Shown here: positions 1 to 8,186 of the stretch, one piece after another
Layout of the letters: each line of letters begins with the position of its first letter
How positions within the stretch are numbered: the first letter of the stretch is position 1
Assembly (NCBI RefSeq): GCF_030506325.1
Contig: NZ_CP120683.1
Coordinates: forward strand, 3,038,001-3,102,000
DNA: 64,000 nucleotides
Direction of reading: 5' to 3'
Origin: Tunicatimonas pelagia
GTDB lineage: Bacteria; Bacteroidota; Bacteroidia; Cytophagales; Cyclobacteriaceae
The notes under the pieces: model-generated
The model's database searches: none
What the model saw: the letters and a program-made list of their open reading frames with translations, nothing else
Told to the model about the DNA's origin: nothing
Translations under genes and position numbers: made by a program

Positions 1-699
1 TTGGAGCGAATCAGGTCGGTTGACCCCGATGTGCTACTAATGGTTGAAACTGACGAATGGTGGAAAACGAAAATGGCACCCATCCGGCAAAAATATAATC
101 ACTATTTGGAGTATCCGTTGGAAAACACCTACGGCATGTTGCTGTACGCTAAATTCAAGTTAGAAGATTTCGATATTAGATTCTTAGTTAAACCCGATAT
201 CCCATCATTCCACGGCAAAGTAATTCTACCTTCAGGCCAGCCGATAAACCTCCATTGCTTACACCCTGAACCCCCCAGCCCCACCGAAAGCGAAACTTCT
301 ACTGAGCGCGATGCTGAGTTACTTATTTTAGGTAGAAATATTATCAAGGCCGACGAGCCTACGCTGGTGGCCGGAGATTTGAACGATGTAGCTTGGTCGT
401 ACTCTACCCGTTTGTTTATTAGAATCAGCGGGTTGCTCGACCCGAGAATGGGGCGAGGCTTTTATAGCACCTTTCACGCAAAGTACCCGCTTATGCGGTG
501 GCCACTAGATCATGTTTTTATTTCTAACCATTTCAAGTTGGTAGAGCTAAAACGGCTACCTTCCTACGGGTCTGATCATTTACCTATTTACATTAGGGTA
601 AACTATGAGGCCACCGCTCAATACGAGCAAGAGAAGTCTAAGACCGATCAGCTAGGTCGGGAATTGGCGAAAGAGAAGATCGAGAAAATCAGGAGCTGA
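1..699 (+). CDS. Endonuclease/exonuclease/phosphatase family protein (5' partial)
   Basis: The reading frame is already open at base 1, so the N-terminus lies outside the window. What remains matches the C-terminal two thirds of the EEP (DNase I-like metal-dependent phosphodiesterase) fold. There is a VAGDLND segment near residue 122, a WPLDHVF segment near 166 and a GSDHLPI segment near 192, which in this family supply the Asp/Asn and Asp/His catalytic residues. The last 25 residues are charged and helical. The natural substrate (DNA, phospholipid or sugar phosphate) cannot be told from the motifs. The 3' end overlaps the convergent HPt-like gene by 11 bp. Confidence 0.85.
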   Translation: MERIRSVDPDVLLMVETDEWWKTKMAPIRQKYNHYLEYPLENTYGMLLYAKFKLEDFDIRFLVKPDIPSFHGKVILPSGQPINLHCLHPEPPSPTESETSTERDAELLILGRNIIKADEPTLVAGDLNDVAWSYSTRLFIRISGLLDPRMGRGFYSTFHAKYPLMRWPLDHVFISNHFKLVELKRLPSYGSDHLPIYIRVNYEATAQYEQEKSKTDQLGRELAKEKIEKIRS

Positions 700-1051
700 T
701 AATTTCTTGGAGTTGCGTGAGCGTATTGTGGCAAATATTAGTAACTTTTTCAGTGCAACTATTCAACGATACCTCCTTAGCTGTTTCTTTTTTTAGTATA
801 TCGCGCGCCTCAGCAAAAGCATCAGAAAGTGCCTGAAGGGACAATACGTGGCAGGTTGTTTTGTGCTTATGATGAAGCTCTGCAATACCTGTTAAGTTTC
901 TTTGCTCAGCCAAACGGGCAAAATCATGGGGAATATCCCGCATATAATCGGAATAGATAACTACCAGTTGTTTCTTAAAATCCCGATCATTTTCAGCAAC
1001 CTTGGATAGCTGATGGTCTACCGTATTACGATACAGTGAATGTTCTGACAT
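689..1051 (-). CDS. HPt-like (histidine phosphotransfer) domain protein
   Basis: A 120-aa, all-helical soluble protein with no signal or membrane segment. The central stretch ELHHKHKTTCHVL (residues 58-70) lines up with the HPt signature AHxLKGSS, placing a phospho-accepting His at 61 and the conserved Lys at 64. The Gly after Lys is replaced by Thr, so this is a divergent member. It is the last gene of a six-gene minus-strand run that also encodes a stand-alone receiver domain (4845-5222), and the pair could form part of a phosphorelay. The family call is inferred from motif and context; an unrelated four-helix protein is possible. Confidence 0.5.
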   Translation of the reverse strand: MSEHSLYRNTVDHQLSKVAENDRDFKKQLVVIYSDYMRDIPHDFARLAEQRNLTGIAELHHKHKTTCHVLSLQALSDAFAEARDILKKETAKEVSLNSCTEKVTNICHNTLTQLQEIISS

Positions 1052-1102
1052 AGCGACATAAAGTAAAGCGACATAGAATAAAGATATTGATAGATAAAAC
1101 TA

Positions 1103-2551
1103 TCAGGCCACCTTTTTTGGTAACTTCTCTTGTTGCTTAGTAAACCCTCGGCGCTGCATGTCACCCCAACTTTTCTTTCCAACTAAAAGATCTAGATTTC
1201 CCTTTAATGAATTAACCAAAATAATAGGGTGATAAAATATAGGTTCCAGCAGAGCAGTCAGAATAAGCTTGGCCATATCTGACGTATGTTGGTACTTATG
1301 ATAAGAGTATTCTTCGGCTACTAATGCAATTAAGGACAACAGTACTGAGAAGAAATATATTATAATTAAAAAGAATAAAAAATTAGTCCAATCTAGCTGA
1401 CCTACTATTGCTAACGTTAGAAAGTAAGCCAAGCCAATACTCTCAACAAATGGAGCTAAAAACTCAAAGCACAACCAATAAGGGTAGCTCAACCAGCCCA
1501 TCAGTTTATATTTAGGATTAAGTAGTAGCCCTCGGTGTTTGATTAAGGTTTCGGCAGTGCCCCGTGCCCAGCGGTTACGTTGCCGACTAAGTTGGGCTAT
1601 ATTTCCCGGGGCCTCAGTCCAGCACAGTGGGTCGGGTATATAGATTACTTTGTAAGGTAGGTTGTTTTCATGCATGTATCGGCGCATTCGTATCGTTAGC
1701 TCCATATCTTCGCCTACCGTATTGGTGTAGTACCCCCCGGCTTTTACCACAATTTCTCGATCAAACAGACCAAAAGCTCCCGAAATGATTAATAGACCAT
1801 TCAACCGACTCCACCCCAAGCGGCTGAGAAGAAATACCCGAATATATTCCAACGCTTGAAACCGAGCCAACCAACCTTTGGGCAATTGTATTTTAACCAA
1901 ACTTCCGTCTTCAATTGTGCAAGAATTGGCAATACGGATCATACTACCCGTGGCAATCACTCGCTTAGAGTCCTGCAAAAAGGGCTTTACCATTTTGAGT
2001 AGAGCATTCGGGGCAATAATAGAGTCAGCATCCATAGTGGCTACCAGTTTACCCTCGGCATGGTTCAATCCGGCATTTAATGCATCAGCCTTGCCACCAT
2101 TCGTCTTATCAATTACCGTGAGCCGGCCAAAAACTTTTTGGCGCGACTTGTACAAGCAACGTACCTTCTTGGTAGATAACTCATAATTACTTTCCAGGTG
2201 GGTTGGCACTAGTTGAAAGTACTCTATCATTTTACGCAACGACTCATCGGTGCTACCGTCATTTACTACAATTACTTCGTAGTTATTGTACTGTAGGGAT
2301 AAGAGCGAACGTACGCTATCGATAATGGTTTGCCCTTCATTGTACATTGGCACCACTAACGAAATTTTCGGAATAAGAGGAGAAGACAGTAGGGCTTGTG
2401 GATCATCCAGGCGACTGCCTTTAAGGTATTTTCTGATTTCCGTTAAACCAACAATAGAAAGGAAAATAGAGAAGCCGGCCAGGATTAGCCCGTAGATCAA
2501 GATCAGGTTCTCAGCAATGTACGTAATACTATCGATAGCAATTTCTTTCAT
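1103..2551 (-). CDS. Membrane glycosyltransferase family 2, PgaC/BcsA-like
   Basis: A 482-aa processive-type GT2 enzyme. It has an N-terminal membrane helix (about residues 12-36), then a cytoplasmic GT-A domain with VVNDGST, TMDADS and GEDMEL segments and the QRNRW motif typical of polymerising synthases. Two or three more membrane helices follow at about 350-430. Length and order match poly-N-acetylglucosamine or hyaluronan-type synthases. The neighbours upstream (TPR/beta-barrel outer-membrane protein, membrane HEAT protein) support synthesis and export of an extracellular polysaccharide. The sugar and linkage cannot be deduced. It starts 30 bp after the HEAT gene, in the same operon. Confidence 0.85.
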   Translation of the reverse strand: MKEIAIDSITYIAENLILIYGLILAGFSIFLSIVGLTEIRKYLKGSRLDDPQALLSSPLIPKISLVVPMYNEGQTIIDSVRSLLSLQYNNYEVIVVNDGSTDESLRKMIEYFQLVPTHLESNYELSTKKVRCLYKSRQKVFGRLTVIDKTNGGKADALNAGLNHAEGKLVATMDADSIIAPNALLKMVKPFLQDSKRVIATGSMIRIANSCTIEDGSLVKIQLPKGWLARFQALEYIRVFLLSRLGWSRLNGLLIISGAFGLFDREIVVKAGGYYTNTVGEDMELTIRMRRYMHENNLPYKVIYIPDPLCWTEAPGNIAQLSRQRNRWARGTAETLIKHRGLLLNPKYKLMGWLSYPYWLCFEFLAPFVESIGLAYFLTLAIVGQLDWTNFLFFLIIIYFFSVLLSLIALVAEEYSYHKYQHTSDMAKLILTALLEPIFYHPIILVNSLKGNLDLLVGKKSWGDMQRRGFTKQQEKLPKKVA

Positions 2552-2581
2552 AACAATCTGCTTGTGATGTTGGAGCGATAA

Positions 2582-3625
2582 TTACAATGATTCTGCGTTA
2601 GATTGAAGCTGGGCTACTGCCTTAGAAGTAGCTCTTCTTACCCAGTAATTAGGGTGCTGGTGAAGATGACTCAAACTAGTAGCCTGTTGCTGATTTCCCA
2701 ACTGGCTTATCACTTGCAGGCTAGCCAACTGAACGTCGGTATCTTCGTGCTGAGCCAAATTCATAAGCGTAGGTATAGCTTCCGAAAGCTGGAGCTGCCC
2801 TACTGTCTTGATGGCTTCGGCAGTAATCAATGGAGAGGAACTACCAAGTTGATGCAGCACGGCTTTACCTGCCGAATGCTGTTGAAACTCCGCAATCATA
2901 CGGAGGGCAAATAGCACAATGCTTTCATTTTCAGAAGTAAGCCACCGGCTAAAGTTAGGAAGTTGGTGCCTTTCAATACTGCGTAAGTAATGATGTAAGC
3001 GGATTTGTAGCCATTCACTTAATGGGGTATTTAGGCTACTCAAGAATGCCAAATTAGGGGATGAGTCTAGCTTAGCCAGTGCTAAAATAACCTCTTGAGC
3101 CATGTGTGACGTATCGGCTGGATTTAGAGATTCTATCTCTTTTTTCACCTCCGGACGATCTACCTGTAGCGCACTAATTTCGTGTAAGCCTTGGGCTCGC
3201 ACGCTAAATTTCCGTTCTCGCAGTTTTTTTAATGAGTACTCTGGTAGCTCCAAAGCATGAGCCAAGCGGAGAAGCTGGTTTTGAGCTGAACCACTGAGAC
3301 TCTTCTTAAGGTTAAGAATAATATCGGTCAGGATTTGCTGATCAATGTATTTATTTTGTTTTTGTTCTCGCTGGAATAGTTGTAAGGCTACTTCTAAAAA
3401 ATTAGTTGAAGCATTTTCTGCTTGCGCTTCGACTAGAGCATCGTACAGCAAATACTGATAGCGGAACTGTAGATCGCTTCTTTTCTTTTCTTTAGCTACC
3501 GAAATAGTGCGACGGACATACAGGATTATCACTAGGATGAGGCAAACAGATACAAGAAAAGCAGCGATGCCCAGCAGCAATCCATGAGCGGATAGTAATG
3601 TTTCTAGTTGAATGGCGACTATCAT
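2582..3625 (-). CDS. Membrane-anchored HEAT-repeat protein
   Basis: A 347-aa protein with one N-terminal membrane helix (about residues 14-38) followed by a basic stretch and a cytoplasmic helical domain. From about residue 180 to the end the helices repeat in the HEAT/Armadillo pattern, for example segments around ITAEAIKTVGQL and VQLASLQVISQL. HEAT arrays usually bind proteins. It sits 2 bp downstream of the YaiO-like gene and 30 bp upstream of the glycosyltransferase, so it probably scaffolds the synthase or links inner-membrane and outer-membrane parts. That role is inference from gene order only. Confidence 0.75.
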   Translation of the reverse strand: MIVAIQLETLLSAHGLLLGIAAFLVSVCLILVIILYVRRTISVAKEKKRSDLQFRYQYLLYDALVEAQAENASTNFLEVALQLFQREQKQNKYIDQQILTDIILNLKKSLSGSAQNQLLRLAHALELPEYSLKKLRERKFSVRAQGLHEISALQVDRPEVKKEIESLNPADTSHMAQEVILALAKLDSSPNLAFLSSLNTPLSEWLQIRLHHYLRSIERHQLPNFSRWLTSENESIVLFALRMIAEFQQHSAGKAVLHQLGSSSPLITAEAIKTVGQLQLSEAIPTLMNLAQHEDTDVQLASLQVISQLGNQQQATSLSHLHQHPNYWVRRATSKAVAQLQSNAESL

Positions 3626-3627
3626 AA

Positions 3628-4848
3628 TTAAAATCTTTTCTCTAACCCAAACTCAAGTCCCCAACGGTTTACCTGACGAAGCTCAACATACTCTTCCCAC
3701 TGATACTCAGCCATTAAACGTACCAGTAGCGTGCGTTGCCAAAAAGCATGTTTATAATCAATGCCCAACCTTTGCGTATTCACCCGTAGTATTTCGGGTA
3801 AGCTCACTACTTGTATCGGAGCATTGCCGTAGTTGGCATACAAGCTAAAGTACTGATCGCTATGCCGAATGTATCTCCGGTAAGTGAAAGCTCCGGCGGC
3901 GTTGCTAGCCTCTTGTATGTTCGTTAGAAAACCCCGAGCAGAAATCCAGTGAGAACCGGCGTAATGACCTAGTTGAGCAGTGTAAATACGTACAGTAGCC
4001 GGTTCAAAATATAACATTCGCATTCCACCCGATATTTCGGTACTCGCACCAACTCCTTGAAAAATTTCACCTCCCCAGCGCAAATTGGGAAATACCGTTC
4101 GATCCGATATTCCGAAATTGAGGTAGGCGTAAGTACGAGAAGCAATTTTAGGGTAAAAGTCTAACTCCGCTTGCTGACCAATTTGATCAAACATACGAGC
4201 GCGACTCACCCGCGCGATGACTGGCCCGAGTTTAGTGCGGCGTTCATATTCTAAGCTGCCAATATGCCAAGGGGTAAAAATCTCATCAAAGTTCGCGTAG
4301 TAGTAGCTAGCCCGAATCGCATTTTTAGCATTTTGAGGACGAAGTTCATGCAGCAAACTGTCGGCTTGTGGCGAAGGGAGCATGTCTTCCAGCAGTATTA
4401 TCCCTTCTTCGGTTCGTCCTAGTTGAGCCAGTGTCTGTGCTTTGAGTAATGTGAGTACTGTATCGCCAGGATAACTGCTTAATCCTTGGTTAAATATAGT
4501 AAGGGCATCGGCCCAAGCAGCATCCCACATTTCTACTCGTCCGGCTCCACGATAAACTTCTACCGTAGGGTACTGCTTCAAAATTACTTGATAAGCAGCG
4601 CGCGCCTGTTCAAATTCCCGTTCCCAACTATAGATTGAGCATAGCAGAAGGTGAGCATCGTACCGCTCAGGGTGGTTGGCCAGCAACACCCGTAGATTGG
4701 CTACTGCTGAATCATATTGCTGAGCATAGGCTTGAGACCGGGCAGTAGTGTACAAACTATCAGCATTCATTGATTGACTGAAGAGCTGCCCCGAGGTAAC
4801 TAGCGTAATTAAAGAAATTAGGGTGATATGTATATTAACGTTTTTCAT
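3628..4848 (-). CDS. YaiO-family outer-membrane beta-barrel protein with TPR repeats
   Basis: A 406-aa exported protein. It has a signal peptide (about residues 1-25, ending near LFSQS), tetratricopeptide-like helices at about 30-160, then a beta-strand-rich C-terminal half ending in a terminal aromatic (LEKRF), as in outer-membrane barrels. A TPR domain plus a barrel resembles YaiO and, more loosely, the PgaA exporter. The ATG overlaps the receiver gene's stop codon in an ATGA arrangement, which implies translational coupling. The likely role is polysaccharide passage through, or anchoring at, the outer membrane; this is inferred from family and operon context. Confidence 0.8.
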   Translation of the reverse strand: MKNVNIHITLISLITLVTSGQLFSQSMNADSLYTTARSQAYAQQYDSAVANLRVLLANHPERYDAHLLLCSIYSWEREFEQARAAYQVILKQYPTVEVYRGAGRVEMWDAAWADALTIFNQGLSSYPGDTVLTLLKAQTLAQLGRTEEGIILLEDMLPSPQADSLLHELRPQNAKNAIRASYYYANFDEIFTPWHIGSLEYERRTKLGPVIARVSRARMFDQIGQQAELDFYPKIASRTYAYLNFGISDRTVFPNLRWGGEIFQGVGASTEISGGMRMLYFEPATVRIYTAQLGHYAGSHWISARGFLTNIQEASNAAGAFTYRRYIRHSDQYFSLYANYGNAPIQVVSLPEILRVNTQRLGIDYKHAFWQRTLLVRLMAEYQWEEYVELRQVNRWGLEFGLEKRF

Positions 4849-5222
4849 AAAACTACGGGTATTATCTGCTTTACCTGATCGACCAAGCCTTGCAAATTGA
4901 AGGGCTTAGCCAAATAGTAGTTGGCTCCGAGATCATAAGCTTCCGCTTCAGCTTGGGGGGTATCCATAGCTGACAAGGCGATGATGAACGGATCGTAATC
5001 CAGTTCCAACCTCACGTAACTAATCACTTCCAATCCAGAGGCAAAAGGCATAAGAATATCGGTAATAATCACGGAAGGCTTTTCTTCCTGAATTACTCGC
5101 TTGGCTCGTTTGCCATCGTAAGCATGAAATATTTGGGAGAACCCTTCGCCTTTCAGCTTGAAAGCAATCATATTTAGTAGAGCTTCATCATCTTCAGCGA
5201 TTAGTATTTTAGCAGTATCCAT
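4845..5222 (-). CDS. Stand-alone response regulator receiver domain
   Basis: A 125-aa single REC domain. It shows the acidic pair EDDE (residues 10-13), the phospho-acceptor Asp in ITDILMP (about 55), a Ser in the ALSAM switch position (about 84) and the invariant Lys in AKPF (about 106). No output domain follows, so signalling must run through partner proteins, like CheY or Spo0F. It lies in the polysaccharide operon and overlaps the YaiO-like gene by 4 bp. The HPt-like protein at the operon's end is an obvious candidate partner. No histidine kinase is present in the window. Confidence 0.92.
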   Translation of the reverse strand: MDTAKILIAEDDEALLNMIAFKLKGEGFSQIFHAYDGKRAKRVIQEEKPSVIITDILMPFASGLEVISYVRLELDYDPFIIALSAMDTPQAEAEAYDLGANYYLAKPFNLQGLVDQVKQIIPVVL

Positions 5223-5232
5223 GAGCGGGTAA

Positions 5233-5688
5233 TTATGGTCGAAATGATACTTGAAATGAATAAACCTGTTGGTTGACGATTAGTGAGACAAAATACAGCG
5301 ACGGTTCATTGTTGGAGGGAAGCACCGGAATCTCGTAGAACCCTGCTTCCATATTGGCGTGATGGGTAGCATTAACTACTTTTCCCTGAACATCTGTCAC
5401 TTGCATCACTACCTGATTATTGGGTTTACTAAAATGAACTAGCAAATCAGCTCCTTTACGAACAAGTGCCGTATTAATTTTTCGGGTTGATTGAGTGATT
5501 TTATAAGAGGTATGGGAATAGTCAGCAAACGAAGCATCAGATGACGACGATTTCGCAGTATTTTTTACCCCCGACTTTATAAGTAAGGCTAGCGCCGGCG
5601 GAGAATTAGCTAATAATGCTTCTGCATTAGCGCATCCCATAACGACAGCAAAGTAAGTTATTAGCAATATTTTATATGCTTTTAGCAT
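5233..5688 (-). CDS. Exported protein of unknown function, C-terminal beta-sandwich
   Basis: A 151-aa protein and the first gene of the six-gene operon. The N-terminus (about 22 residues, including a VVMGCANA stretch) looks like a signal peptide, possibly a lipoprotein signal with Cys19. The C-terminal 90 residues form short beta strands with spacing reminiscent of the Bacteroidota secretion-tail fold (VQVTDVQGKVV-type strand, then GFYEIPV, then YFVSLIVN), but the sequence is too divergent to call it a T9SS signal. It is 10 bp upstream of the receiver gene. Function unknown. Confidence 0.6.
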   Translation of the reverse strand: MLKAYKILLITYFAVVMGCANAEALLANSPPALALLIKSGVKNTAKSSSSDASFADYSHTSYKITQSTRKINTALVRKGADLLVHFSKPNNQVVMQVTDVQGKVVNATHHANMEAGFYEIPVLPSNNEPSLYFVSLIVNQQVYSFQVSFRP

Positions 5689-5853
5689 AGTACAAAATAA
5701 AATAAGTTATGTATCATATAAAAATAATATAATCAAGTTGTGTGCTAATGTAATAAATCGCTGGAGAAGTAAGATTATGAGGGGGAGAAGTGAGTAGATT
5801 TGTACCAGTGAGGGAATTAATTCCTATTTTTGGAATTAAATCAGGTAGTAGCT

Positions 5854-6108
5854 ATGCGAATCATCGGAGAAATTCCCCATACTCAGTGTAAAATCACCAT
5901 CTTTCACTGGAACGGCAAATACTTAATCAAACTAGAACGAGGCTGGATTGAACAGACCTATAAAGTGCCCGAATTGGAGATTAGCGGACAGGAAGATATT
6001 CAGAAAATAGTGCAGAGCAATTTTCTCACTAAGGCCTTAGAGCAATTTGAAGCGATGGAGGCCAACTTGTTTGAGGCAATAGAAAACCTGGACAGCAGTC
6101 CACTTTAG
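5854..6108 (+). CDS. Hypothetical protein, 84 aa
   Basis: A small soluble acidic protein of unknown function with two or three predicted beta strands (ITIFHWNGKYLIKLERG) followed by helices rich in Glu. I chose the ATG at 5854 because an AGGTAG purine stretch lies just upstream; an in-frame TTG at 5830 would add eight residues. It is transcribed divergently from the polysaccharide operon and convergently with folA, whose stop it overlaps by 4 bp. No motif suggests an activity. Confidence 0.6.
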   Translation: MRIIGEIPHTQCKITIFHWNGKYLIKLERGWIEQTYKVPELEISGQEDIQKIVQSNFLTKALEQFEAMEANLFEAIENLDSSPL

Positions 6109-6596
6109 TACCGCTCAAGTACCACAAATGAATAAGGGTAGGGATTCTTTTCGTCGGCTTCGTGGTCTTCCCGTTTTACTTCCTGCCAAATACTGGAATC
6201 AATTTCTGGGAAGAAGGTATCGCCTTCAAATTCACCGTGAATTTCGGTAAGGTAGATACGATCGGCTACGTCTAAGGCGAGTTTATAAATTTGGGCACCA
6301 CCAAGTATAAACATCTCTCGCTGACCATTTTGCTCACCTATAGCTAGGGCTTCATCTAAACTATGAGTTACCAGGCAATTCTCCCGATAAAAATCATCTT
6401 GCCGGGTGATAATAATGTTGAGTCTACCGGGTAGTGGTTTATCTACTGACTGATAGGTCTTTCGCCCCATTGTTACAAAGTGGCCGCTGGTGGTTTCTTT
6501 GAAGTATTTTAAATCGGCGGGCATATGCCACACCAAGTCATTGTCTTTACCGATCACATGATTATCAGATCGGGCTACCATTATCGATTTAATCAT
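6105..6596 (-). CDS. folA: Dihydrofolate reductase
   Basis: A 163-aa enzyme of usual length that reduces 7,8-dihydrofolate to tetrahydrofolate with NADPH. The N-terminal MVARSDNHVIGKDNDLVWH contains the substrate-loop Trp, followed by MPADLKYFKETT, the GRKTYQS motif that binds NADPH phosphate, and the glycine-rich FILGGAQIY. The start overlaps the fmt stop by 4 bp, so the two one-carbon genes are probably co-transcribed: folate is needed for the formyl donor used by fmt. Confidence 0.97.
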   Translation of the reverse strand: MIKSIMVARSDNHVIGKDNDLVWHMPADLKYFKETTSGHFVTMGRKTYQSVDKPLPGRLNIIITRQDDFYRENCLVTHSLDEALAIGEQNGQREMFILGGAQIYKLALDVADRIYLTEIHGEFEGDTFFPEIDSSIWQEVKREDHEADEKNPYPYSFVVLERY

Positions 6597-7558
6597 AACG
6601 CTGTTCCTCGTAAAAATTCGTCAATCATCATTCGTCTTTTTCCTTCTAGTTGAAGCTCCTCTATCGCCAACCAGCCATCCTGTGCCCGCATGTGCAAGTA
6701 CGATTTATTATCTGTAGCAAAATCGCCGGGAGCTTGGTCAGTTTCTGCTAAATCGGTATGATTTAGCAGGAATACCTTACAGTTCTTTTTCTCTCCACCG
6801 GCCAAGGTGAGTTCCGTCCAGGCTGCCGGATAAGGAGAAAGCCCTCGCACAAAGTTACGAATCTGTTCGGCAGATTGATTCCAATCAATTTTGCAGGTTT
6901 CCCGATGAATCTTGGGAGCAGGTTTTAGGTCTGAAATATCTTCTTGTGGAGTAAGGGCATAATTATTTTGGCTAATCGCCTTTACTGTTCTCAATACCAG
7001 CTTGGCACCTTTTTTCATCAAACGTTCATACAGCGTCCCAGCCGTATCGTCGGCGTAAATTGGCTCTTTGTCTTGGAAGAGAATATTACCCGTATCAATC
7101 TCATGACGGATCATAAAGGTGGTTACGCCTGTTTCGGTTTCACCATTGATAATTGCCCAATTAATTGGGGCCGCTCCCCGATACTGCGGCAAATACGATG
7201 CATGGAGATTGAAAGTGCCTTGAGTTGGCATATTCCAAACAACCTCAGGCAGCATTCGGAAAGCAACTACTACCTGTAGATCAGCTTCGTAGCTTTTTAA
7301 TTCTTCTAAAAAATCAGGGTTTTTCAAGTTCGTAGGTTGCAGCACCGGAATATCTTGCGTAAGGGCATACTGCTTAACGGGGGAATAAGCAATTTTCCTC
7401 CCTCGCCCCTTCGGTTTATCGGGTGCCGTAATTACTGCTACCACTTCAATCGGATCGCCGAGCGTCGGATCGCCGAACGACTGATTTTCCACTAAAATTT
7501 GCAGCGATGAAACCGCAAACTCCGGTGTGCCCATAAAAATAATTCGAGTTTGGTGCAT
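6593..7558 (-). CDS. fmt: Methionyl-tRNA formyltransferase
   Basis: A 321-aa enzyme that formylates initiator Met-tRNA using 10-formyl-tetrahydrofolate. The N-terminal FMGTPEFAV segment, the catalytic region HASYLPQYRGAAPINW (Asn/His motif) and the following GETETGVTTF loop are all present. The C-terminal OB-like domain carries the RGLSPYPAAWT segment. Length is normal. It directly precedes folA with a 4-bp overlap and follows a HAD phosphatase gene by 4 bp. Confidence 0.97.
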   Translation of the reverse strand: MHQTRIIFMGTPEFAVSSLQILVENQSFGDPTLGDPIEVVAVITAPDKPKGRGRKIAYSPVKQYALTQDIPVLQPTNLKNPDFLEELKSYEADLQVVVAFRMLPEVVWNMPTQGTFNLHASYLPQYRGAAPINWAIINGETETGVTTFMIRHEIDTGNILFQDKEPIYADDTAGTLYERLMKKGAKLVLRTVKAISQNNYALTPQEDISDLKPAPKIHRETCKIDWNQSAEQIRNFVRGLSPYPAAWTELTLAGGEKKNCKVFLLNHTDLAETDQAPGDFATDNKSYLHMRAQDGWLAIEELQLEGKRRMMIDEFLRGTAL

Positions 7559-7562
7559 AATA

Positions 7563-8168
7563 TTACAAAACTAGCTCCTCAAATGAAGATATACTTTCAC
7601 AGTCGTACAGGCTTTCGCTATTTCCCACCCGATCAATCAGTATAGACCTCAATCCCAAAGACTGTCCATACTTTATTTCCTCTTCAAGATTATCTCCAAT
7701 CACGACCAAATTGTTTTCTGCATCTTCCGTTTGGTTTTTTAGCTGCTGCATAACAACCAGCTTCCCATCTGGAACATTATCCAACGGGTCGTTGATGCAG
7801 ATTTCAGCAAAATCATCTTTGATGCCTAAACTATTAATCTTAAGATTTTGGAAAGCAGTAATTCCACTGGTTAAAAGAACTCTACGAACCTTCATTCTTT
7901 GGACAAAGGTATAGTCTTCAAATGGCAAAACATCAAGCTTTACATCTAATTTGGTACGTTCTAATTCCAAGCGAAGTACCGACTTGTCAAGACTGTATTT
8001 GTCAATGAAATTATTTGTAGAAAGAAAAAAAAAGTCTTTCTGAGCTTCTTGCTGACTGATAGGCGAAATTTGCTGAGCAAATACGCTAAAGAGGTGTCCT
8101 ATATCCTGAAAACGGATGGTACGGGGATCAAATATAGTATGATCTAGATCAATGATTAATGTTTTCAT
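7563..8168 (-). CDS. HAD-superfamily hydrolase
   Basis: A 201-aa phosphatase-like protein. Motif I is DLDHT (residues 7-11), motif II is the Ser in LLTSG, and motif IV is the GDNLEEE segment near the C-terminus, giving the HAD order with a helical cap of about 60 residues between motifs I and II. The substrate is unknown; small phosphometabolites are typical for this size. It sits between the DUF1343 gene and fmt on the same strand with short gaps, so may share their transcript. Confidence 0.85.
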   Translation of the reverse strand: MKTLIIDLDHTIFDPRTIRFQDIGHLFSVFAQQISPISQQEAQKDFFFLSTNNFIDKYSLDKSVLRLELERTKLDVKLDVLPFEDYTFVQRMKVRRVLLTSGITAFQNLKINSLGIKDDFAEICINDPLDNVPDGKLVVMQQLKNQTEDAENNLVVIGDNLEEEIKYGQSLGLRSILIDRVGNSESLYDCESISSFEELVL

Positions 8169-8186
8169 AAGTGCTCAGTCAACGCT

